A DNA stretch of 64,000 nt from Limonium bicolor. Lineage: Eukaryota > Streptophyta > Magnoliopsida > Caryophyllales > Plumbaginaceae. A model generated the notes under the pieces. That model was not told where the DNA came from and made no database searches. It saw only the letters and a program-made list of their open reading frames with translations. Of this stretch, positions 57,380 through 64,000 are shown in pieces. Within the stretch, counting starts at the first letter, position 1; the number at the start of each line of letters is the position of its first letter. Where the stretch lies: the NCBI GenBank assembly GCA_023374045.1, contig CM041782.1:188746925-188810924 (forward strand). The letters are read 5' to 3'. Made by a program: the position numbers and the translations under genes.

Positions 57380-59014
57380 TGATAAGTGTCCAAATGAGCA
57401 TGTTTTATAGGTGTATTTCATATAATATTAGCACTTTTCTTGCTCATTTCTCCACTTCGGTTAGTTTTCCTCTAGTTTATGTTTTATTGTTATCTCACAA
57501 ATTTATTGTTTAAACATGAGGAAAACCAAGCTGGGAGCAAAGTAGACGAAGAGACGAACGCATAGCGCAAACGGCTCGAAAAACGGAGTCCAAACGAAGA
57601 ATCTAGAGCCGGTCAAGTTTGTGTCCGCATTTGTGACGTCGTGAGTGTCCGCATAGAACCACGACGTCACAAGCGAGGACAGCCATGCGGACAAGATATG
57701 GAGCGCGGACTCCATTTGTGTCCTCATGAGTGTCCGCATAGAACCACGATCACAAGTGAGGACAGCCATGCGGACAAATTGAGAGCGCGCCTAACTCTCT
57801 TGTCCGCCCAGAACCATGAGGACACAAGCGAGGACACTCATGCGGACAAGACTAGGACACGGACTCCATTTGTGTCCTCATGAGTGTCCGCCTAAAACAA
57901 AGCGGACAGCCACGCGGACGTGACTAAAAATCAACGCGCGCCAGTTTTCTTCTTCGCCCGTCGACTTGCTTCTGCCATATCCATCTACTCCGCACCGCCT
58001 ACCTTAATTCCCTCACGCGTCTTCAGCTCTGTCCCCTGCAATTAATGAGCAATCAATGCTCTTCCACTCCAGATCTGCCTCTTCCCTTCCTCTATATAAA
58101 CACACTGCACCTTCAACCAAATACACACGTTCCACCCCCAAAACTCAACACTCCAAATCTCTCATTCCATTTACAGAAATCTTACGTACGCTCTCCACTC
58201 TTCTTTCTCTTCATTTCTCCATTCACCATCCACACCTCTCGCATTATTATTATTATTACGTCCAACCTCTGTCTGACTTATTACCAGTTAATATGTCAGG
58301 CTAAGGAGGATTTACTCCGGGCGAAGGTTTAATTATGGTTTGTTTAGTTGTGTAATCTATATTTCTACCGGTTAAAATAAATTCAGTTTGTTACGATTAA
58401 AGTTTTGTTTCTCTCCCTTTTTAATAAATTTCATCGATTTATTAAAAAGCCTTACTAAATCTGTTTCTAATCTGATCGGTGACAAACAAATAGGTTAATT
58501 AAGCCGTAAAACTGTAGGAACTTATTTTCATCGGATAAGTTAGTACAAGTCGCAAGAATAAAATTCCTCACACTCTTCTGCCGTTTACACGCATTTTGCT
58601 TGAGTTTTCATCGGACCTTGCATTTTCAGGTAAACGAGTTCTTATGAGTTTTCATCGGACCTTAAGATAATAACAGGAATCTTGCCAAATTATTTTATTA
58701 AACCGGTAGAGATAGCACAATTAATCAGATCATATTAACCTGAACCCGGAGTTCCATTTAATTTAACTTCAATTCACTAAATTAATCTGTTATTTACTTT
58801 TCAAAAACAAGTCAATTAACTTCCCCCCTTTTTGTGACACGCTTAGATACTATATAATTCACCTTAGTCCCACGGTTCGATATCCGGTCGCTTACACTTT
58901 ACTATACTACCACGACCGGGATTTGTTTGCAGCCCGATGTTTATTTTGAGTTTTAATTTCTTTTCTTTTATTTTAATTTCACCAGTTCTAACCACTCAGA
59001 TATACAGCCCTGCA
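57380..59014 (+). repeat. Athila 3' LTR
   Basis: It starts TGATAAGTGTCC and ends ACAGCCCTGCA before the CACCT duplicate (59015-59019). It is nearly identical to the 5' LTR, with an inverted-repeat array at 57621-57922 and a TATA box at 58093-58100. Confidence 0.95.
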
Positions 59015-59019
59015 CACCT

Positions 59020-61443
59020 CAGCCAGCTTGGGCACCTTCCATGTGTCCTTGATAGGTATAAACCTGGCTTTCTTGGTCAACCTATCGACTATCACCCAAA
59101 TAGAATTCAGTCCGCCTCTAGCTGGAGGGAGACCGACCACAAAGTCCATGCTGATGTCGTCGAACTTCCAGCACGGTACTGGTAATGACTGAATCTGGCC
59201 TCCTGGTCGACGATGCTCAAACTTCACCTTCTGACAGGTGAGGCATCGGGAGACGAAGTCTGCTACATCCCTCTTCATCCCGCTCCACCAGAATAACTGC
59301 TTCAAATCCTTGTACATCTTGGTGGCTCCAGGTTGTACTGATAACGTAGAGGAATGAGCCTCAGAGAGAATCCTGGTCTGAAGTGCTGTCGCATCCTGAG
59401 GGACGCAGAGTCTGCCTCTGACTCGAAGGTGTCCCTCGCTGTCTAGCTCGTACTCATACTTCAGACCATCAGTCATACCGTCTGCTAACTTCTGCTTGAC
59501 GCCCTACAGGTATATGTCACTATCCTGGGCTGCGTAAATCTCCTCTGCTATCGTGACCGTCTCTGTCAAAGCTAGGAGTGAGTACACTCTCCTGCTCAAA
59601 GCGTCTGCCACGGCATTCCCTTTACCATCCGTGTACTGAAGGTTGATGTCATAATCAGCTAGTAGCTCATCCCATCGTCACTGACTCAGGTTCAGCTCCT
59701 TCTGAGTCCAGATGTACTTCAGACTCTTATGGTCTGTCATAATCCGTACTGTGGCTCCATACAAGTAATGTCGCCAGATCTTCAAGGCGAAGACTATGGC
59801 GAGAAGCTCAAGGGTGTGTGGGGTAATTCTTCGTGCTTCTTCAGCTGTCTAGAAGCATACACTACTACTCGGCCATGCTGCATCAGTACCCCACCAATCC
59901 CTCTGCCTGAAGCATCGCAATATACCTCGTACCCCTCCTTCCCCTCTAGGATAATCAATACTGGAACTGAGGTCAAGGCGTCCTTTAGCGCCTGAAAGGA
60001 GACCTCACAAGCCTCTGTTCATACAAATGGGCTATCCTTCTTCATCAGGGAGGTCAAGGGCTTGGCTAGCCTGGAGAAGTCCTTCACAAAGCGTCTATAG
60101 TAGCCAGCCAACCCAAGGAAACTCCTCACCTCTGTCACAGTGCAAGGTCTATGCCAGCTCTTCACTACCTCAATCTTAGCTGGGTCTACTGAAACTCCCT
60201 CAGCTGAGATCACGTGTCTGAGAAATGACACCTTGTCCAGCCAAAATTCACACTTGCTGAACTTGGCATATAACTTCTTCTCTCTCAGAGTCTCCAAGGT
60301 TGTCCTCAAATGCTGCTCGTGTTCCTCCCGACTCTAGGAGAATACCAAGATGTCGTCTATGAACACGACTACTGACTTATCCAACCGGGCTTGGAAGACT
60401 CTCTGCATCAGGTCCATGAATCTCGCGGGTGCATTGGTTAGGCCAATCGGCATCACTGTGAACTCGTAGTGGCCGTATCTGGTCCGAAAAGCTGTCTTCT
60501 CTATATCTGACTCAGCTACAGCTATCTGATGATATCCGGAACGCAGATCTATTGGAGAACACCTTAGCTCCCCTCAGCTGGTCGAACAAGTCATCGATCC
60601 TGGGCAGTGGGTACTTGTTCTTGATCGTGACATTGTTCAACTCCCTATAGTCGATGCAAAGTCTCAAACTCCCGTCCTTCTTCTTGACGAATAGCACTGG
60701 AACACCCCAAGGTGAGACACTGGGTCTAATGAAACCCTTATCTAGTAGCTCCTGCAACTGCTTCTTCAACTCAACCATCTCTGCAGGGCCCATCCGGTAG
60801 GGAGCCTTAGCAATCGGTCCCGTGCCAGGTATGAGGTTGACATTGAATTCAACCTCTCTCAATGGTGGTAGTCCTGGTAGCTCCTCTGGAAAAACGTCAG
60901 TATACTGACACTAGGGACATCGCTCTGGAACTTCGGATCCGTCCTCAGATCCTGGGCATAACAGTAGTAGGCGGTAGCGCCCTTGGACACCTCCTTCATC
61001 AGGGATAAAACCGATACAACCTTCACAGTCGGCTGTTTAGGTTGCATTCGGAATGACATGGTGATCCCTATAACTGACTTCAGGAGGAGACGATGCTCTA
61101 CACAGTGTAGTCTGCCTCAGTACCGCTGTAGCGTGTCCATGCCCACGATTATGTCGAACCCCATGCCAGGGAAAACTATGACATCCAGAAGGAAGTCTGC
61201 TCCCTTGATGTGTATGCTCCAATCCTTGCACTGCTTACTACACTTGATCAGCTCTCTAGAAGGTAGTAAGACTGAGCAGTCATGGATATCCTCTGTGGGA
61301 GCATTGACCTTAGCATGAAACGCTTGTGATATGAAGGAGTGGGAGGCACCAGAATCAAACAGGACTGTGGCCTCCACTCCATTAACTAGGAACATGCCTG
61401 TGATTATAGGATAGATTTTTAAGATTCTGGGTAAACATTCCAA
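59020..61443 (-). pseudogene. Tekay copy B pol: protease, RT, RNase H, integrase N-terminal part
   Basis: It corresponds to 22925-25366 of copy A. Fragments in order on the minus strand: protease [13 protein letters not shown] (61117-61443); linker (60859-61059); RT first half (60512-60862, ending at a two-base deletion near 60551); RT second half and connection (60019-60309); RNase H start [12 protein letters not shown] (59794-59976); integrase zinc region (59020-59476). At least four indels and several stops are present. The TAG at 59504-59506 is in the same place as the third stop of copy A. Where copy A has stops at 24320 and 24302, copy B has CAG and CGG. Confidence 0.88.
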
Positions 61444-61642
61444 GGTAATTACTCAGGGTTAATGTGTGTACATGTGATGACCATTCCATTACTCTTCGCT
61501 TGAGCCTGGTTCAACACATTCAACCTGATCCCTGAGTTCCCAACCCCTACAATGAAGCAATAAAATTCTTAGAATTTACATTCTTATTGAAAGCTTCATG
61601 AGCAACTTAAAATTTACAATGCTGAAACTGTAAAGTACAAGG

Positions 61643-62391
61643 CTAGGTCTGTCTAAAGGTTAGGTTTAGACAGCCCGGTTTCATATGGGTCTGGTTAATA
61701 ATGGGTGTGGGGGCTGTGTTGGGCTTGATTCTCTTCACCCCATGGTAGATGAGTCTAGCTGCCCCACCAAAGATCAGTACATCACCCGACTTCAGGAGGA
61801 TCTTGGTAGCAAGGTCCATCCTTCTTTGATCACCAAATAGGTACTCCGCGTCGTCTCCAAGTGATATGGACACAACTGGAACTCCTCTAGTGACGGACTC
61901 TGGCGATTCGTCCTTGTCTTGGTGCATCCCTAGCTTACCCTCCTTTCCATAGAAGTTGATGATGCACACGTCGGAGGTTAGGTCTGGGACGGGCTCATCC
62001 TCCAATTCTTGTGCTGCCTTAACTGCAGCTCTAATGATGGTCTGCAGTTCCCCCGGGATTGGTGGCACCTCCACCCTTCATAGCTCTTGGTGGTGTGGTT
62101 CCATTTCTTACCTAGGCACATGATCTTCACCTTCATAGTTGAACCATTCTTGAAGGTAGGGGTGTAAAAATTTCCTTCCTTCACACCTAACTCCCTGATC
62201 TTGAGGATCAATGCATACTGGACTGCTGGGGTCAGGTACTCTCGTAGTAAGATCATCCCGAGTCTCAAGACCTCACACTTCTCTGGTGGGTGTGGTTTGG
62301 CTTCAAAAGGGATGTTGGGTGTGGAGTATGGCAAAATAGGAAAGCAAATATCGAAAGCTGAACAACAATTGCCATTAAATAAATAAGTCAA
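61643..62391 (-). pseudogene. AlkB-like dioxygenase in Tekay copy B (one-base deletion)
   Basis: It is nearly identical to 25551-26300. A single C is missing in a C-run near 62077 (B: CCACCCTTC, A: CCACCCCTTC), which splits the frame into 61978-62391 and 61643-62074. The metal-binding residues (HQD, YH) and the C-terminal NLTFRQT are unchanged, and the Cys in place of the usual Arg before NLT is also present. The intron-like sequence is at 62358-62536. The presence in both copies shows the capture predates their separation. Confidence 0.86.
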
Positions 62392-62455
62392 GGTTCACAA
62401 CTGGAAATGAAAGGTTCGAAACGAAATAGAATGAAGGGTTTATAGTTCATCCCTT

Positions 62456-63181
62456 TTACATTGACAATGAAAAACTAGACAACTGAATGTAAAGAAATAA
62501 GGGTCTAAGCCTCTTCATGAGGAAAATAGTCCTCACCAGGTGAACTCGGGTCATCCCTCTGGTGGAACCGATCATAGTCATGATCTTGAAGTTCAAGCCG
62601 ACGTGGAATTTATCCACCAGATACCTCGGAGCGTAAGCTCCGTCTCCAATAACAGCGAGCAGCTCCACAAATTTATTATAATATTCAGCAACAGAGGAAC
62701 TCCCTTGCTTCAACTGCTCGAACTCGCTCCTCATCCTCTTCTGCAGGTAGGATGGATAGAACTTAGCTCTTAGGGCCACTAAGAAGGCTGGGAAGCCGAA
62801 GTCCGCCTGGGCAGTCAGCTCAGCTCTGGCGGTCTGCCACCATAGATGCGCGGGTCCCTGGAGAAAGTAGGCCGCTATATCCACCTGGCGACCCGCTAGA
62901 ACGTGCAGTGAGGTGAATGCCTTCTGCATCTCGTCGATGTATCTCTCTAAGGTATTCGGTTCTGGCTGGCCTTCTTAGACTGGGGGACGAAGGTCGTTGA
63001 CTGCCTTCAGCCAGTTGAACTCCCGGGGACCATTAGGTGGTGGCGGTGGTGGCTGTGGGATCTGAGCCGGCTGCTGGGCCAATGCAGCTGTCACAATCTG
63101 CGCTATTACCTCCGGGGTGACAGCGTCGGGTCCATAGCCTCTTGAGGGACCAGCTCCTCCTCTTCCTCCTCTTCGAGACAT
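62456..63181 (-). pseudogene. Tekay copy B gag
   Basis: The start is ATG 63179-63181 (MSRRGGRGGAGPSRGYGPDA). There is one in-frame stop, TAA at 62975-62977, where copy A has TAT. The remainder is open to 62456 with the same capsid motifs as copy A. There is no zinc knuckle. Copy B shows that codon 3 was Arg before the nonsense change in copy A. Confidence 0.85.
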
Positions 63182-63426
63182 CTAGCTGGTATGACGGTTT
63201 TGTTACTCAAAAGGCGTATTGTAAAGTCTAACTATATATGTAGTAATATATGAAATATTTATAACATCCTAAGGACGGTTCGTATGTACATGAAGTAAGT
63301 ATGGGGTAGGGTCACGCGCCTTTCTGGAATTCTCACTTCCCAATTCTACCCCAGTTCCCCAGTTTTAAGTGCACCTATAATCTAAGTATTTCACTCGGCT
63401 TTTTCTCGGGTTCAGAGCGTAACTAC
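63182..63426 (-). other. Tekay copy B leader with empty LARD-2 target site
   Basis: This is uninterrupted leader. GTATG at 63282-63286 occurs once, between sequences that in copy A are separated by 15.1 kb of LARD-2. Confidence 0.9.
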
Positions 63427-63438
63427 GCCCTGATACCA
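63427..63438 (-). promoter_or_regulatory. Primer binding site, Tekay copy B (one mismatch)
   Basis: The minus strand reads TGGTATCAGGGC, with one change from TGGTATCAGAGC. It lies five bases after the LTR end. Confidence 0.85.
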
Positions 63439-63443
63439 ATTTC

Positions 63444-64000
63444 TGTAACGCCCCTATTTAACATATTTATAGCGGAAATAAAATACTAAAGGCGTACAGA
63501 CCATCGGGTTCCAAACACCCGACACCAAACCTCACCAAATACAACTTAAGGATTACAATTGTCACGGCCTGAACCTCGAGAAAACTTAACAAAAGTAAAA
63601 CAGCAATAAATCACATAAACTCTCAAAACCTAATCCCATCCCAATCACTCGTTCTCTTCGTGGCCACCTGTAAAGTAACTCGTACCTGCAAGATAAAACC
63701 AAGCAGCCCACCCCAAGAGGGGTGGGTCAGTTCCCTAGAATGGAACTGGTACGATCCTCCAAAACAAAACTTATAATACAACTCTTAAATAAATAATAGC
63801 AGGAAAACAATCACTTAAACCACACAGAGGAACAAGGCATTTCACAAATCACCAAATCAAGATAACAAGATAAGAAATAAGGTTAATAACAGAAAAGTAA
63901 AGTTAGTGAAACAAAACCACATCATGTGTTAGTGAACTTCCATTGCCTTAGTTAAACCCAATTCCCGTTAGGAGTAGAAAGACTCAGATAGTCACAAAGG
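63444..64000 (-). repeat. Tekay copy B 5' LTR (partial)
   Basis: It begins TGTAACGCCCC on the plus strand and matches 42462-43018 of the shared LTR closely until the window ends. Confidence 0.9.

Larger units (their letters stand above)
48433..59014 (+). mobile_element. Athila-type Ty3/gypsy retrotransposon, full-length, 10.6 kb
   Basis: LTRs of 1639 and 1635 bp, a tRNA-Asp primer site, gag, protease-RT-RNase H-integrase, a 1.3 kb 3' noncoding domain, a GTGTGGGGG purine tract and target duplicate CACCT are all present. The Athila lineage is indicated by the primer, the DLGASI protease and the FMDD reverse transcriptase. Genes carry at least two stops and several frameshifts, so the copy is inactive. 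There is no envelope-like frame between integrase and LTR. It is inserted in the integrase gene of Tekay copy B, about 600 coding bases away from the equivalent insertion point in copy A. Confidence 0.94.
42462..64000 (-). mobile_element. Tekay/Del-type chromovirus copy B (interrupted, decayed; 5' LTR runs off window)
   Basis: On the minus strand the order is 5' LTR (from 64000 down to 63444), primer site, leader, gag (63181-62456), AlkB-like frame (62391-61643), pol (61443-59020, then 48432-47523), purine tract and 3' LTR (47111-42462, shared). It is very similar to copy A, including the AlkB capture, but has its own stops, frameshifts and a nested Athila element. It lacks the LARD-2 and small Athila insertions. 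Confidence 0.88.

Overview
The window is plant nuclear DNA made almost entirely of nested LTR retrotransposons. I found no intact host gene and no rRNA, tRNA or CRISPR feature. The evidence for a plant is: Ty3/gypsy lineages known only from plants (a Tekay/Del-type chromovirus with a C-terminal chromodomain, and Athila-type elements); primer sites matching plant initiator tRNA-Met and tRNA-Asp; very long (4-4.6 kb) LTRs; and many CAG/CGA-to-stop changes of the kind expected in methylated plant repeats. It looks like a repeat-rich angiosperm genome. I cannot name the species.

Layout. (1) 1-13339, + strand: a large non-autonomous element (here LARD-1) with about 4.49 kb LTRs and a 5.7 kb internal region without recognisable protein genes. 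Its left LTR is cut by the window edge. It sits in the 3' LTR of Tekay copy A. (2) 13340-47111, - strand: Tekay copy A. Its 3' LTR ends at 16512, pol runs from about 25366 down to 16923, an AlkB-like dioxygenase lies at 25551-26300, gag at 26365-27090, and the 5' LTR at 42462-47111. Copy A is interrupted by a 5.1 kb non-autonomous Athila-like element (17207-22300, TSD TAGCT) in the integrase region, and by a second large non-autonomous element, LARD-2 (27196-42296, TSD GTATG), in the 5' leader. LARD-2 itself contains a 2.28 kb solo LTR (35591-37871, TSD ACAGT). (3) 42462-64000, - strand: Tekay copy B, which shares the 42462-47111 LTR with copy A, so the order is LTR-internal-LTR-internal-LTR. 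Copy B is interrupted by a nearly complete 10.6 kb Athila element (48433-59014, TSD CACCT). A run of exactly 500 N lies in the shared LTR.

How the parts relate. Tekay A/B, LARD-1, LARD-2 and the solo LTR have the same LTR ends (TGAAATACCC...GTTACA). All except the solo LTR also have the initiator-Met primer site and a related polypurine tract, so the LARDs could use Tekay-encoded proteins. In the same way the small Athila element shares LTR ends, tRNA-Asp primer site and 3' domain with the large Athila element. All pol genes seen here are broken by stops or frameshifts.

Most notable: both Tekay copies carry an AlkB-type 2-oxoglutarate/Fe(II) dioxygenase reading frame between gag and protease, where the gag zinc knuckle would normally be, with what looks like a retained host intron. 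Other leads are noncoding islands and hairpins conserved between the two LARD families, an internal second polypurine tract in both LARDs, covarying hairpins, and arrays of GTCCG/CGGAC inverted repeats in all six LTR types of the window.
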